Positions 15,480-24,979 of a DNA stretch of 64,000 bases are shown here, piece after piece (position 1 is the stretch's first letter; each line of letters opens with the position of its first letter). The stretch is from Glutamicibacter creatinolyticus (lineage in GTDB: Bacteria > Actinomycetota > Actinomycetes > Actinomycetales > Micrococcaceae), in the NCBI RefSeq assembly GCF_006094275.1, contig NZ_CP034412.1, forward strand, positions 1,922,001 to 1,986,000, in the 5' to 3' direction. Under the pieces are notes generated by a model that had not been told where the DNA came from, did not search any database, and saw only the letters and a list, made by a program, of their open reading frames with translations. Both the position numbers and the translations under genes were made by a program.

Positions 15480-18167
15480 CTAGTGGCCGGCCTCGTGCCA
15501 GGAGTGGCCGATGCCGGGCTGCACGTCCAACGGGACACGCAGCTGGGCCGCGTTGCCCATCTGTTCGGTAACCAGGGCCTGCACCTGCTCCAGCTCCCCC
15601 TCGGCGATCTCCAGCACCAGTTCGTCATGGACCTGCAGCAGCATCCGGCTCTTCAGCCCGGCCGCCGCCAGTTCCGCGTCCACCTGCAGCATCGCGACCT
15701 TGATGATGTCCGCGGCCGAGCCCTGGATGGGGGCGTTCAGCGCCGCGCGTTCGGCGATGTCGCGCAGGCGGCGGTCGGAGCTGTTCAGTTCCGGCAGGTA
15801 GCGGCGGCGCCCGAAGATCGTTTCGGTGAACCCGTCCTTGCGGGCTTGGTCGACCACTGAACGCAGGTAGGTGCGCACCGCGCCGAAGCGGTCGAAGTAG
15901 TCCTTCATCAGGGTGCGGGCCTCGTCGACGGTGATCTTCAGCTGCTTGGACAGTCCGAAGGAGCTCAACCCGTAGGCCAGCCCATAGCTCATCGCCTTGA
16001 CCTTGGAGCGCATCTCGCTGGAGACCTCTTCGGGGCTGACGTTGAACACCCGCGAGCCGACGTAGCGGTGCAGGTCCTCCCCGTCCTGGTAGGCCTGGAT
16101 CAGGCCCTCATCCCCGGAGAGGTGGGCCATGATGCGCATTTCGATCTGCGAGTAGTCCACGGTCAGCAGCTTGTCGTAGCCCTCGCCGACGACGAACACG
16201 TCGCGGATGCGCCGGCCCTCCTCGGAGCGGATCGGGATGTTCTGCAGGTTCGGGTTCAGGCTGGACAGGCGTCCGGTGGCCGCGACGGTCTGGGCGTAGG
16301 TGGTGTGGATCCGCCCGTCCTCGGCGATCGACTTGCGCAGCCCCTCCACGGTCTGGCGCAGCTTGATCGCATCGCGGTAGGCCATCAGCGCGACCAGGAA
16401 CGGGTGCCCGGTCTTGACCAGCAGGTCCTGCAGCGACTCGGCGTCCGTGGTGTAGCCGGTCTTGATCTTCTTGGTCTTTGGCAGCTCCAGTTTCTCGAAC
16501 AGCACCACCTGCAGCTGCTTCGGGCTGGAGAGGTTCACCTCGTGGCCGATCGCGTCGTAGGCCTCCTGGGTGGACTGCTCCACCTGGGTGGTGAAGTGGT
16601 CGTAGAGCTCATCCAGCTTCGTGCGGTCCACCGCGATCCCGGCCCGCTCCATGTCGAACAGCACCCGCACCAGCGGCAGCTCAATGTCCTTCATCAGCTG
16701 TGCGGCGTGCTTTTCCTCCAGGCGCCCGACCAGGTACTCGGAGAGCTCGTTGATGGCCTGGCTCTGCGCCAAGGTGGCGTTCTTCAGCTCCGGGTCCACC
16801 CCCATCCCCAGGTCCAGCTGCCCCTTCTTCTCCGGCTTGACCACCGGGACGGTGGCCTTCAGGTGGTACTGGGCGATGTCGGCCAGGTCGTGGCTGCGCC
16901 GGTCCGGCTGGATCAGGTAGGCGCCGATCAAGGTGTCGTCGACGACGCCGACCAGGTCCAGGCCGCGTTCTGCCAGCAGGTGCATGCTGGCCTTCGCATC
17001 GTGCAGCACCTTCGGTGCGCGCGGATCCCCCAGGTAGTCGGCCAGCGCGCGGTCGGTCTGCTCATCCAGTTCAGTCAGGCTGATCCAGGCGGACTCGGTT
17101 CCGTGGGTCAGCGCCAGCGCGGCCGCTTCCCCGCCGCTGACGGCCGGCTGCAGGGCGATCTTCGCCCCGTTGGCGGCCTTGATGAACTCGTCCAGCTGCT
17201 GCGCGGTGGTGATCTCGGTGAGGTTGAACTCAATGACCTCGCGTTCGACCTCCTCTTCCTGGGCGGCGAACAGGTCAAAGAGGCGCTTGCGCAGGGTGTT
17301 GAACTCCAGCGCGTCGAACAGGTTTTCCACGGCCTCGCGGTTCGGGCTTTCCAGCACGGACTCTTCCAGGGTGACCGGCAGGTCCAGGTCGCGGTGCAGT
17401 TCGTTCAGGCGCCGGTTGCGCTTGACGTTCTCCACGTGCTCGCGCAGGTTGTTGCCCACCTTGCCCTTGATGGAGTCGATGTTCTCCAGCACCCCGTCCA
17501 GCGAACCGTACAGGCCCAGCCATTTCGCGGCCGTCTTGGGGCCAACCCCGGGCACGCCGGGCAGGTTGTCCGCGGTTTCCCCGACCAGCGCGGCCAGGTC
17601 GCAGTAGCGTTCGGGGCGGACGAAGTACTTGGCTTCGATAGCGTCGGCGTCCATCGGCGGGATGTCGCTGATGCCCTTCTTCGGGTAGAGCACCAGGGTG
17701 TCCTCGTTGATCAGCTGGAACGCGTCGCGGTCCCCGGAAACGACCAGCACCTTGAAGCCGGCGTCCTCACCCTGCCGGGCCAGGGTGGCCAGGATGTCAT
17801 CGGCCTCGTACCCCTCCAGGGTGATGCTGGGAATGTTCATCGCCTTCATGACCTCTTGGATCAGGTCGATCTGGCCGTAGAACTCCTCGGGAGTCTTGTT
17901 GCGCCCGCCCTTGTATTCGGTGTACTCCTGGGAGCGCAGGGTCGGGGTGTCCAGGTCGAACGCGACCGCCACGTGAGTTGGCTTCTGCTGGCGGATCATG
18001 GTCAGCAGCATGGAGACGAACCCGTGCACAGCGTTGGTGTGCTGACCGGTGCTCGTGGCGAAGTTCTCGGCGGGCAGCGCATAGAAGGCGCGGAACGCCA
18101 TCGAGTGCCCGTCAATGATCAGCAGTCGTCGGTCCGATTCGGACATCACTTTGGTTGTTTCACTCAC
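15480..18167 (-). CDS. polA: DNA polymerase I
   Basis: An 895-residue family A polymerase for gap filling and Okazaki-fragment processing. The N-terminal 5'-nuclease domain begins LLIIDGHSMAFRAFYALP. The middle 3'-exonuclease-like domain lacks the metal ligands (LQPAV replaces the FDTET type motif), so proofreading should be absent. The polymerase domain has motif A VDYSQIEMRIMAHLS, the O-helix KAMSYGLAYG and motif C LQVHDELVLE. The O-helix has Tyr where E. coli has Phe762. The start is uncertain: GTG 18167 fits the family N-terminus VSETTK, while ATG 18197 is preceded by GGGAAG, which would add ten residues. Confidence 0.94.
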   Translation of the reverse strand: MSETTKVMSESDRRLLIIDGHSMAFRAFYALPAENFATSTGQHTNAVHGFVSMLLTMIRQQKPTHVAVAFDLDTPTLRSQEYTEYKGGRNKTPEEFYGQIDLIQEVMKAMNIPSITLEGYEADDILATLARQGEDAGFKVLVVSGDRDAFQLINEDTLVLYPKKGISDIPPMDADAIEAKYFVRPERYCDLAALVGETADNLPGVPGVGPKTAAKWLGLYGSLDGVLENIDSIKGKVGNNLREHVENVKRNRRLNELHRDLDLPVTLEESVLESPNREAVENLFDALEFNTLRKRLFDLFAAQEEEVEREVIEFNLTEITTAQQLDEFIKAANGAKIALQPAVSGGEAAALALTHGTESAWISLTELDEQTDRALADYLGDPRAPKVLHDAKASMHLLAERGLDLVGVVDDTLIGAYLIQPDRRSHDLADIAQYHLKATVPVVKPEKKGQLDLGMGVDPELKNATLAQSQAINELSEYLVGRLEEKHAAQLMKDIELPLVRVLFDMERAGIAVDRTKLDELYDHFTTQVEQSTQEAYDAIGHEVNLSSPKQLQVVLFEKLELPKTKKIKTGYTTDAESLQDLLVKTGHPFLVALMAYRDAIKLRQTVEGLRKSIAEDGRIHTTYAQTVAATGRLSSLNPNLQNIPIRSEEGRRIRDVFVVGEGYDKLLTVDYSQIEMRIMAHLSGDEGLIQAYQDGEDLHRYVGSRVFNVSPEEVSSEMRSKVKAMSYGLAYGLSSFGLSKQLKITVDEARTLMKDYFDRFGAVRTYLRSVVDQARKDGFTETIFGRRRYLPELNSSDRRLRDIAERAALNAPIQGSAADIIKVAMLQVDAELAAAGLKSRMLLQVHDELVLEIAEGELEQVQALVTEQMGNAAQLRVPLDVQPGIGHSWHEAGH

Positions 18168-18307
18168 ACCTGCCAGCCTAGTTGCACTTCGGGACATTTT
18201 CACTTCCCGAACCACGCAATCTTTGGCACATCCGAAGGCCCTTGGCTCTGGCCGGAGCGGCAACATGGGCAGGTCAGGTGCGGGAGGGGGGCGGTGCTAC
18301 TGCCGGG

Positions 18308-18859
18308 CTACGGGGCGGCAATCCGGTAGCGGTCCTCCAATACCCCGTTCTCGTGGGCCGTGCGGTTGATCAGGGTGAAGTCGGCAGGGGTCTTGGTGTC
18401 GAAGACGCTCACCCCGCTGCCCAGAACCACCGGGACGGTGAGCAGCTGCAGCTCATCGAGCACCCCGGCGGTAAGGAACCGTCCGGCCAGCTGGGCCCCG
18501 CCCAGGATCCAGACGTCCTGCTGGCCGGCGCTGCGGGCAATGTCGTGCGACCACAGGTCAATGTCCCCGCGCACGAACGTCAGGTCGGCCCCGGGAGTGG
18601 AGGGCAGCTCGTGGTGGGTGAACACCCACACCGGTTTGCCGGCGTAGGGCCAGGGCCGCTCAAGTGCGGTGAGCTGCTTGACCAGCCACAGGTAGGTCTG
18701 GCCGCCAATGACGATCGCGCCGACCTCGTCGAAGAACTTCTGGAACCCGGGCAGCGCGCCCTGCGCGTCGCCGAAGGGTTCAAGCCAGCGGGTTTCACCG
18801 GCCGAATCGGCGATAAAACCATCGATGGAGGCACCCACATAGTATTTGAAGCTCGTCAT
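18308..18859 (-). CDS. Dihydrofolate reductase-like (RibD_C) protein
   Basis: A 183-residue protein of the RibD C-terminal / DHFR superfamily. It begins YYVGASIDGFIAD, the family's first strand with the substrate-pocket Asp, and later has VIGGQTYLW and the NADPH-binding VWILGGAQLAGRFL, then DELQLLTVPVVLGSG. This length and pattern fit the stand-alone YwjB/YyaP-type reductases common in actinobacteria, whose substrates are mostly unknown. It is not the folate enzyme or RibD, since a full RibD is encoded at 44593-45642. It stands between polA and a small membrane gene. Confidence 0.85.
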   Translation of the reverse strand: MTSFKYYVGASIDGFIADSAGETRWLEPFGDAQGALPGFQKFFDEVGAIVIGGQTYLWLVKQLTALERPWPYAGKPVWVFTHHELPSTPGADLTFVRGDIDLWSHDIARSAGQQDVWILGGAQLAGRFLTAGVLDELQLLTVPVVLGSGVSVFDTKTPADFTLINRTAHENGVLEDRYRIAAP

Positions 18860-18913
18860 GGCTCCAGTCTATGGGTGCCTCCATCGGTGAAGGTACTCAG
18901 GCGGGAAATTAGC

Positions 18914-19153
18914 TCAAACGCCCAGGATGCTGGCGCTCAGGGCCGGCACGATCAGGATGATGCCGAAAAGCACCACGATTCCGCAGAAGGCGAAGCAGGC
19001 GAACGCGCCGAAGCGGTTCAGGTCCTCATGGCGGTCGTCATCGCGGGCGACGGCCAGCAGGCGGACGCCAAACGAGTACGCGCTGACGATGAGGATGGCG
19101 GCGACCCAGGTGGTTACCGCGACGATCAGGAATGCTGCCCAGTCGATGGTCAC
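18914..19153 (-). CDS. Small membrane protein coupled to pit
   Basis: A 79-residue protein with two hydrophobic helices (about residues 7-31 and 48-75) separated by a charged loop, RDDDRHEDLNR. The start is GTG at 19153, overlapping the pit stop in a GTGA, so translation is coupled to the phosphate transporter. It may be a small accessory subunit of Pit, but that is inferred from position only; I do not recognise a named family. Confidence 0.75.
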   Translation of the reverse strand: MTIDWAAFLIVAVTTWVAAILIVSAYSFGVRLLAVARDDDRHEDLNRFGAFACFAFCGIVVLFGIILIVPALSASILGV

Positions 19154-20397
19154 TTCTTGGCCCCCTGCGTGGGATTCTTCTTGGCGTTGTTCTTCGCCGC
19201 TTCCTTCGCGGCGGCCTTGGCGGCCTTCTCGCGCTTGCGGCGTTCCTTCTTCGACAGGATCTTCACTGCGGCACCCGAGGAGTCGATGTCGGAGATCGCG
19301 TTGTCGTGGCCGACAACGTCACGGCGCGAGAGCACCCAGAACACCAGCAGGATTCCGGCGCCCAGCACGCTGACGACCAGGGTGCCGGCGTTGCCCAGGT
19401 GCATGACCAGGGCGGCCAGCGCGCCGACGACTGCCGCGGCCGGCAGGGTGAACAGCCAACCCAGCGCGATGCGCCCGGCGGTACCCCAACGCACCTCGGC
19501 GCCCTTGCGGCCCATGCCCGAACCAATCACCGAACCGGAGGCGACCTGGGTGGTCGACAGGGCGAAGCCCAGGTGCGAGGAGGCCAGGATCGCCGAGGCG
19601 GTGGACACTTCCGCGGAGAAGCCCTGCGCGGGCTTCACATCGGTCAGCCCCGAGCCCATGGTGCGGATGATGCGCCAACCGCCGGTGTAGGTGCCCAGCG
19701 CGATGGCCAGCGCACAGCTGGTGATGACCCACAGGTGCGGGCCGGTGCCGGCTTCCTGCATCCCGGCGGCAACCAGGGTCAGGGTGATGACGCCCATGGT
19801 CTTCTGCGCGTCGTTGGTGCCGTGGGCCAGTGCCACGAGCGAGGAGGAGAAGATCTGGCCGTAGCGGAAGCCGCCGCGCTTGGGCGAAGCGCCTGATTGA
19901 CGCTTGGTGATGGCGTAGGCCAGCTTCGTACACACGTACGCGGAGACACCGGCAATCACCGGGGCACACAGCGCCGGCAGCAGCACCTTGCTCATCAGCA
20001 CGCCGTAGTCGATGGCGCCCAGCCCGGCGCCGACGATGGCCGCACCGATCAGGCCGCCGAACAATGCGTGGGAGGAGCTGGAGGGAAGGCCCAACAGCCA
20101 GGTCAGCACGTTCCAGATCACTGCGCCCATCAGGCCGGCGTAGATCATTTCCGGCATGATTTGCACGCCGCCCTCGCCCTCCTTGATGATTCCGCCGGAG
20201 ATCGTCTTGGCAACCTCGGTGGAGAGGAACGCGCCTACCAAGTTGAGGGCTGCGGCGAGCAACACAGCTTTTTTCGCTGTGATGGCGCCGGTTGCGATTG
20301 GAGTGGCCATCGCATTGGCCGTGTCATGAAAACCGTTGGTGAAGTCGAAGAACAACGCCAAGGTAATGACCAGGACGACGATGAGCGTCAAATCCAT
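19150..20397 (-). CDS. pit: Inorganic phosphate transporter, PiT family
   Basis: A 415-residue PiT-family permease that takes up phosphate (as metal-phosphate) with the proton gradient. The first signature is DFTNGFHDTANAMATPI (about residues 18-34) and the second half repeats it as SLVALAHGTNDAQKTMGV, the inverted-duplication hallmark of the family. About ten helices are visible. The C-terminus is a long Lys/Ala-rich cytosolic tail (KKERRKREKAAKAAAKEA), unusual but seen in related genera. A TTGACT/TATGAT promoter and an 11-bp-phased PHO box lie upstream, so PhoP control is likely. A small membrane gene is coupled to its stop. Confidence 0.93.
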   Translation of the reverse strand: MDLTLIVVLVITLALFFDFTNGFHDTANAMATPIATGAITAKKAVLLAAALNLVGAFLSTEVAKTISGGIIKEGEGGVQIMPEMIYAGLMGAVIWNVLTWLLGLPSSSSHALFGGLIGAAIVGAGLGAIDYGVLMSKVLLPALCAPVIAGVSAYVCTKLAYAITKRQSGASPKRGGFRYGQIFSSSLVALAHGTNDAQKTMGVITLTLVAAGMQEAGTGPHLWVITSCALAIALGTYTGGWRIIRTMGSGLTDVKPAQGFSAEVSTASAILASSHLGFALSTTQVASGSVIGSGMGRKGAEVRWGTAGRIALGWLFTLPAAAVVGALAALVMHLGNAGTLVVSVLGAGILLVFWVLSRRDVVGHDNAISDIDSSGAAVKILSKKERRKREKAAKAAAKEAAKNNAKKNPTQGAKK

Positions 20398-20510
20398 TGA
20401 ATACCAGCCTGGGGGTCGAACGGCTAAGGGAAAGTTTTCTGCTCAGCACACCGCGATATCGATCCATCTGCACGGTGAACGACACGGCACAATGGCCGCG
20501 AGCCAGTTCA

Positions 20511-20538
20511 ATCATATGACTACCTGTCACTGAGTCAA
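20511..20538 (-). promoter_or_regulatory. pit promoter
   Basis: On the minus strand TTGACT (20538-20533) and TATGAT (20516-20511) are 16 bases apart, close to the vegetative consensus. The PHO box sits directly upstream of the -35. Confidence 0.65.
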
Positions 20539-20560
20539 TCTGGAAAGTCAACCCAGATCT

Positions 20561-20591
20561 GGCGAACAACGGGTGACACGCAGGTGAACCC
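20561..20591 (-). promoter_or_regulatory. PHO box upstream of pit
   Basis: Three direct heptamers read GTTCACC, TGTCACC and GTTCGCC on the minus strand, starting exactly 11 bases apart (20589, 20578 and 20567). The actinobacterial PhoP site is built from 11-bp direct-repeat units with GTTCACC cores. The array ends 22 bases before the -35 of pit, a position that suits activation. Binding is inferred. Confidence 0.65.
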
Positions 20592-20673
20592 GGATCGTCC
20601 TATGATCAAGCTAACAGGCGGTTTCCGCCGGCTTTTCGTTTCTGCGGATGCGGTGCAAAGCACTGCTGGCACG

Positions 20674-20717
20674 AAAAATCCCCACCGCGCAACCCGCAGG
20701 TCGTGCGAAGGGGATTT
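20674..20717 (-). terminator. tRNA-Leu terminator
   Basis: On the minus strand AAATCCCC pairs with GGGGATTT, followed by further T residues (TTTCG), about 11 bases after the tRNA. The interior can fold further. Confidence 0.7.
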
Positions 20718-20727
20718 CATCACCAGG

Positions 20728-20809
20728 TGCCCAAGGTGGGACTCGAACCCACACATCTTTCGATACCGCATTTTGAGTGCGGCGCGTCTACCGATTCCGC
20801 CACTTGGGC
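20728..20809 (-). tRNA. tRNA-Leu (CAA)
   Basis: An 82-base cloverleaf with acceptor arms GCCCAAG/CTTGGGC, discriminator A, the T-loop GTTCGAG, and an anticodon stem CCGCA/TGCGG enclosing CTCAAAA, so the anticodon is CAA (reads UUG). The long variable arm is typical of Leu. The genome does not encode the complete CCA end. It is a single tRNA, not part of a cluster. Confidence 0.95.
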
Positions 20810-20993
20810 TGGCACTTTTACGATAGTACTGGACGGATTTTGGATTTCCTAATCGAATCTTCCGCGTCATCGGGCATACTGGCCCCCAGGCAAGTAGGCT
20901 GTTCTTAGAAACCCCGGTTTCCCGCCCAGCATCTGCCTTCCGGCGTTAGCGAGCGACCAGAATTGCTGCCCGTGTGAACACAAAGGAAACGAA

Positions 20994-21611
20994 TTGAGCC
21001 AGCTGCCCGACATCACCAAGATCCCCGCCGAAACGCCTGGCACCGCCCGCCGCGTACTCGTGGCCGAGGATGAGACCCTGATCCGCCTGGACATCGTCGA
21101 AATCCTGCGCCAAGAGGGGTACGAGGTAGTGGCCGAGGTCGACAATGGGGAAAGCGCCATTGAGAAGGCCCGCGAGCTGAAGCCGGACCTGGTCCTGATG
21201 GACGTGAAGATGCCGGTGCTTGACGGGATCAGCGCCGCGGAAACCATCGTCAAGGAACGCATCTGCCCGGTCGTGCTGCTGACCGCGTTCAGCCAGAAGG
21301 AACTGGTGGACCGGGCCCGGGAGGCCGGCGCCATGGCGTACGTGGTCAAGCCGTTCACGGAGGCCGACCTGACCCCGGCCATCGAAATCGCGATCTCCCG
21401 GCACGACGAGCTGCGCGCCCTGGAGGAGGAAGTCAGCAACCTCAGCGAGCAGTTCGAGACCCGCAAGCTGGTGGATCGGGCCAAGAGCCTGCTGATCACC
21501 AAGATGGGGCTGACCGAGCCCGAGGCGTTCCGCTGGATCCAGAAGACCTCCATGGACCGCCGGCTGAGCATGCGCCAGGTGGCCGAAACCGTGATCGATC
21601 AGGTCAAGTAG
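20994..21611 (+). CDS. ANTAR-domain response regulator (PdtaR-like)
   Basis: A 205-residue regulator. Residues about 19-135 are a receiver domain: VLVAEDETLIR has the acidic pocket, VLMDVKMP the phospho-acceptor Asp, then LLTAFS and the VVKPF Lys. The C-terminal ANTAR domain (KLVDRAKSLLITKMGLTEPEAFRWIQKTSMDRR) binds tandem RNA hexaloops to prevent termination. It matches mycobacterial PdtaR, partner of the PdtaS histidine kinase, in layout. The start is TTG 20994 with AAAGGAAA eight bases upstream; no better start is available. It is a lone gene here, with no kinase beside it. Confidence 0.92.
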   Translation: MSQLPDITKIPAETPGTARRVLVAEDETLIRLDIVEILRQEGYEVVAEVDNGESAIEKARELKPDLVLMDVKMPVLDGISAAETIVKERICPVVLLTAFSQKELVDRAREAGAMAYVVKPFTEADLTPAIEIAISRHDELRALEEEVSNLSEQFETRKLVDRAKSLLITKMGLTEPEAFRWIQKTSMDRRLSMRQVAETVIDQVK

Positions 21612-21673
21612 GGACCACCCCAGCCACGGGTTCACCGCAAGACAGCCCGCCGCCGCTGCGGACCGAATCTCAT

Positions 21674-21702
21674 GCGGCCATCGCCTTGCCGGCGGTGGCC
21701 GC
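21674..21702 (+). terminator. Terminator of the ANTAR regulator gene
   Basis: GCGGCCATCGCC pairs with GGCGGTGGCCGC (one G-T pair) around a 5-base loop, followed by GTTTGACGTTTAAA. Confidence 0.65.
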
Positions 21703-21839
21703 GTTTGACGTTTAAATCGTGCCGTGGCGCCACAGCGGCGGAGCCGTCGTCGCACCCCGGGCGCGGACGCCGCGCTGCACGGCTTGCTGCCCGGCTCCGC
21801 AGGCCAGGGCCGAAGGCCGGGGCCCGGCAGCACGGGAAA

Positions 21840-21883
21840 CGGCCAGGGGCGCCATTCCCGCAAAGGATTGGCGCCCCTGGCCG
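21840..21883 (-). terminator. pyk terminator
   Basis: A perfect 15-bp stem (CGGCCAGGGGCGCCA and its complement) with a 14-base loop lies 41 bases beyond the pyk stop. Confidence 0.75.
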
Positions 21884-21924
21884 GTGGCCGTGAGAAACCT
21901 CGCGGCCCGAGTCGGCGGCTATGC

Positions 21925-23433
21925 CTAGATGGAGGTGCCGCGCACGTTCTCCGGCGCCCACGGTCCGACCTTCTCCCGGTCCGGCATCGGCTTGCCGTCC
22001 AGCAGCTGGCCGGCATCGGCAAGGTCACCGACCTTGTGGATGCGCAGGGTGTTGGTGGACCCGGCCTGCCCTGGAGGCGAACCGGCGGCGATGCACACCA
22101 GGTCGTTGACCTCGGCCAGCCCCTCGGAGAGCAGGCGTTCGTCGACCTGGGCGGTCATCTTGTCGGTGTGGTCGGCGTATTCCACCAGGCGGGCCTGCAC
22201 ACCCCACATCAGGGTCATGATGTTGTAGGTCTGCGGCAGCGGGGTGAAGGCCAGCACCGGCTTGTGCGGCCGCAGCCGGGAGAGGCGGCGCGCGGAGTCA
22301 CCGGACTGGGTGAACGCGACAATGTACTTCACATCGAGCTGGTCGGCGATCTCCACGGCGGCGCGGGTGATCGCCCCGCCGCGGGTCTTGGGCTTGGAGC
22401 CCAGCCGCGGGATGCGGTCCAGGCCGTGCTGCTCGGTGGAGGTGATGATCCGGGCCATGGTGGCCACGGTCTCCACCGGGTAGGCGCCCACCGAGGTCTC
22501 CCCGGAGAGCATGACCGCGTCGGCGCCGTCGATGACCGCGTTGGCGCAGTCCGAGGCCTCGGCCCGGGTGGGGGTCGGGGACTCGATCATCGATTCGAGC
22601 ACCTGGGTGGCCACGATGACCGGCTTCGCCCAGCGGCGGGCCAGTTCGATGGCGCGCTTCTGCACCATCGGGACCTCCTCCAGCGGCAGCTCCACGCCCA
22701 GATCGCCGCGGGCGACCATGATCGCGTCGAACGCGTCGATGATCTCCTCCAGGGCGGCGACGGCCTGCGGCTTTTCGATCTTGGCGATCACCGGCAGGCG
22801 GCGGCCTTCCTCGTCCATGATTTCGTGCACGCGACGGATGTCGCTGGCGTTGCGCACGAAGGACAGGGCGACCATGTCCACTCCGGCGCGGATCGCCCAG
22901 CGCAGGTCGTCCTCATCCTTCTCGCTCAGTGCCGGCACGTTCACCGCGACGCCGGGCAGGTTGATGCCCTTGTTGTTGGACACCTCCCCGCCGACGACGA
23001 CTTCGGTGAGCACCTTGACCTCGTCGACCTGCAGGGCGCGCAGCTGGACCTTGCCGTCGTTGACCAGCAGCATGTCCCCCGGCTGCACATCCCCGGGCAG
23101 GCCCTTGAAGGTGGTGGAGCAGATGCTGCGGTCCCCTTCGATGTCCTCGGTGGTGATGGTGAACCGCTCCCCCGGCTCCAGGATGTACTTCGCGTCGTCC
23201 TTGAACCGGCCCAGACGGATCTTCGGGCCCTGCAGGTCGGCGAAGATCCCCACCGCGCGGCCTACCTCACGGGAGGCGTTGCGCACGTTTTCCAGGTTGT
23301 TCGCGTGTGTGGAATGGTCGCCATGGCTCATGTTCAGCCGGGCGACGTCCACCCCGGCCTGCAACACCGCCACGGTGTTTTCGTAGCTCTCAATCGATGG
23401 TCCCCAGGTAGCAACAATCTTCGCGCGTCTCAT
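21925..23433 (-). CDS. pyk: Pyruvate kinase
   Basis: A 502-residue pyruvate kinase that makes pyruvate and ATP from phosphoenolpyruvate. It has the N-terminal RRAKIVATWGPS, ARLNMSHGDH, the signature VIAKIEKPQAV with the catalytic Lys, IMVARGDLGVELP, and a C-terminal regulatory domain. It is on the same strand and downstream of gltBD, but the 96-base gap contains its own -10: TAGGCT (23445-23440) ends 6 bases before the ATG, and there is no Shine-Dalgarno, so it is probably transcribed separately as a leaderless mRNA. Confidence 0.95.
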   Translation of the reverse strand: MRRAKIVATWGPSIESYENTVAVLQAGVDVARLNMSHGDHSTHANNLENVRNASREVGRAVGIFADLQGPKIRLGRFKDDAKYILEPGERFTITTEDIEGDRSICSTTFKGLPGDVQPGDMLLVNDGKVQLRALQVDEVKVLTEVVVGGEVSNNKGINLPGVAVNVPALSEKDEDDLRWAIRAGVDMVALSFVRNASDIRRVHEIMDEEGRRLPVIAKIEKPQAVAALEEIIDAFDAIMVARGDLGVELPLEEVPMVQKRAIELARRWAKPVIVATQVLESMIESPTPTRAEASDCANAVIDGADAVMLSGETSVGAYPVETVATMARIITSTEQHGLDRIPRLGSKPKTRGGAITRAAVEIADQLDVKYIVAFTQSGDSARRLSRLRPHKPVLAFTPLPQTYNIMTLMWGVQARLVEYADHTDKMTAQVDERLLSEGLAEVNDLVCIAAGSPPGQAGSTNTLRIHKVGDLADAGQLLDGKPMPDREKVGPWAPENVRGTSI

Positions 23434-23529
23434 ACCGTCAGCCTATTATGCCTTTCACTTTCCACGGTACGTCCGGCCGGGAATTCCAAGGCTGAAACTC
23501 CATGGCTGGCCGCAACGCACCCGTGACAC

Positions 23530-24979
23530 TCACATGATGCTGATGGCCCTATCGGTGGGGGCGACCGGTGCGGGCAACATGGTGTGCCCCTGCAGGTGAC
23601 GGTCCACCGCCGCGGCGACGGAGCGCCCCTCGGCGATGGCCCACACGATCAGGGACTGTCCCCGACCGGCGTCCCCGGCGGCGAACACATTGTCCGCGCC
23701 GGTGTGGTAGTAGCCATCACGGGCGACGTTGCCCAGATTGTCGAAATCGATACTGACCTGTTCATCCAGCCCGGCTTTTTCCGGTCCGGTGAACCCGAGG
23801 GCGAGCAGCACCAGATCCGCCTTGATCAGCTTCTCGGTGCCGGGCTTCGGGAGGCGTGAGCCAGCGACAAATTCCGTCTCTGCCACTGTAACACCGATCA
23901 CCCGGCCCTGCCGACCATTAAATCTCACAGTGGAGGCCAGGTAGCTGCGCTGCCCGCCCTCCTCGTGGGAGGACTGCACCTCAAACAGCGGCGGCACCGT
24001 CGGCCACGGGTGCCCGGGCCCGCGTTCGGCCGGGGGCTGCTGGCCGATGGCCAGGGTGGTGACGCTGGCCGCCTGCTGGCGCAGCGCGGTGCCCAGGCAG
24101 TCCGCCCCGGTGTCCCCGCCGCCCAGGATCACCACGTGCTTGCCGCGGGCGTCGATCCGCGGGCTGCGGCGCGCCTGGGACACCACCCGGTTGCTGTCGG
24201 TGAGGTACTGCATCGCAAAGTGCACCCCGTCCAGCTCCCGGCCCGGCACGGGCAAATCGCGCGGCACTCCGGCGCCGATGGCGATGATCACCGCGTCATA
24301 GTCCCGGCGCAGCTCATCCCAGCCGACGTCCACACCGATGTTCACCCCGGTGCGGAAGATGGTGCCTTCCGCGCGCAGCTGCTCCAGCCGGCGCTCGAGC
24401 ACCCGCTTGTCCAGCTTGAAGTCCGGGATGCCGAAGCGCAGCAGTCCGCCGGGGGCCTCGTCGCGTTCGAAGACCACCACGGTGTGCCCCACCCGGGTCA
24501 GCTGCTGGGCGGCGGCCAGCCCGGCCGGGCCGGAGCCGACCACCGCGATCCGCGCCCCGGTGTGCCGGGCCGGCGGCTGCGGGGTGAACGCCCCGGCGTC
24601 CAGCAGGTGCCCGGCCAGTTCGGCCTCCACCTGCTTGATCGTCACCGCCGGCTGGTTGATGCCCAGCACGCAGGCGGCCTCGCAGGGCGCCGGGCAGAGC
24701 CGGCCGGTCAGTTCCGGGAAGTTGTTGGTCTGCAGCAGCCGGTCGGCCGCCTCGTCCATCCGCTGGCGGTAGACCAGGTCGTTGAACTCCGGGATCAGGT
24801 TGCCCAGCGGGCAGCCCTGGTGGCAGAACGGGACCCCGCAGTCCATGCAGCGCGAGGCCTGGGCCTGCAGGGTGCCGGCGCGCTGGCGTTCGCTGACCTC
24901 CCGGTAGTCCAGCAGCCGCAGCGGCACCGGGCGCCGGGGCTGGGTTTCACGGTGGCGGATGTTCAGAAAGCCGCGTGGG

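Larger units (their letters stand above)
20398..20727. other. Gene-free stretch between pit and tRNA-Leu
   Basis: No coding frame is supported here. From right to left it holds the tRNA-Leu terminator (20674-20717), a small hairpin GGCGG-TTT-CCGCC followed by CTTTTCG near 20616-20636 (a possible plus-strand stop), the PHO box (20561-20589), the pit promoter (20511-20538) and a leader of about 110 bases for pit. Confidence 0.7.
21612..21924. other. Gene-free stretch between the ANTAR regulator and pyk
   Basis: The two genes converge here. I see two terminators (21674-21702 and 21840-21883) and between them a very G+C-rich tract able to form several more hairpins (for example around 21794-21830), but no supported coding frame and no repeat. 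An embedded small RNA cannot be excluded. Confidence 0.6.

Noticed and set aside
18308-18859. folA dihydrofolate reductase
   Set aside because: Sequence fits the RibD_C/YwjB group, with no thyA beside it and no folate-enzyme signature.
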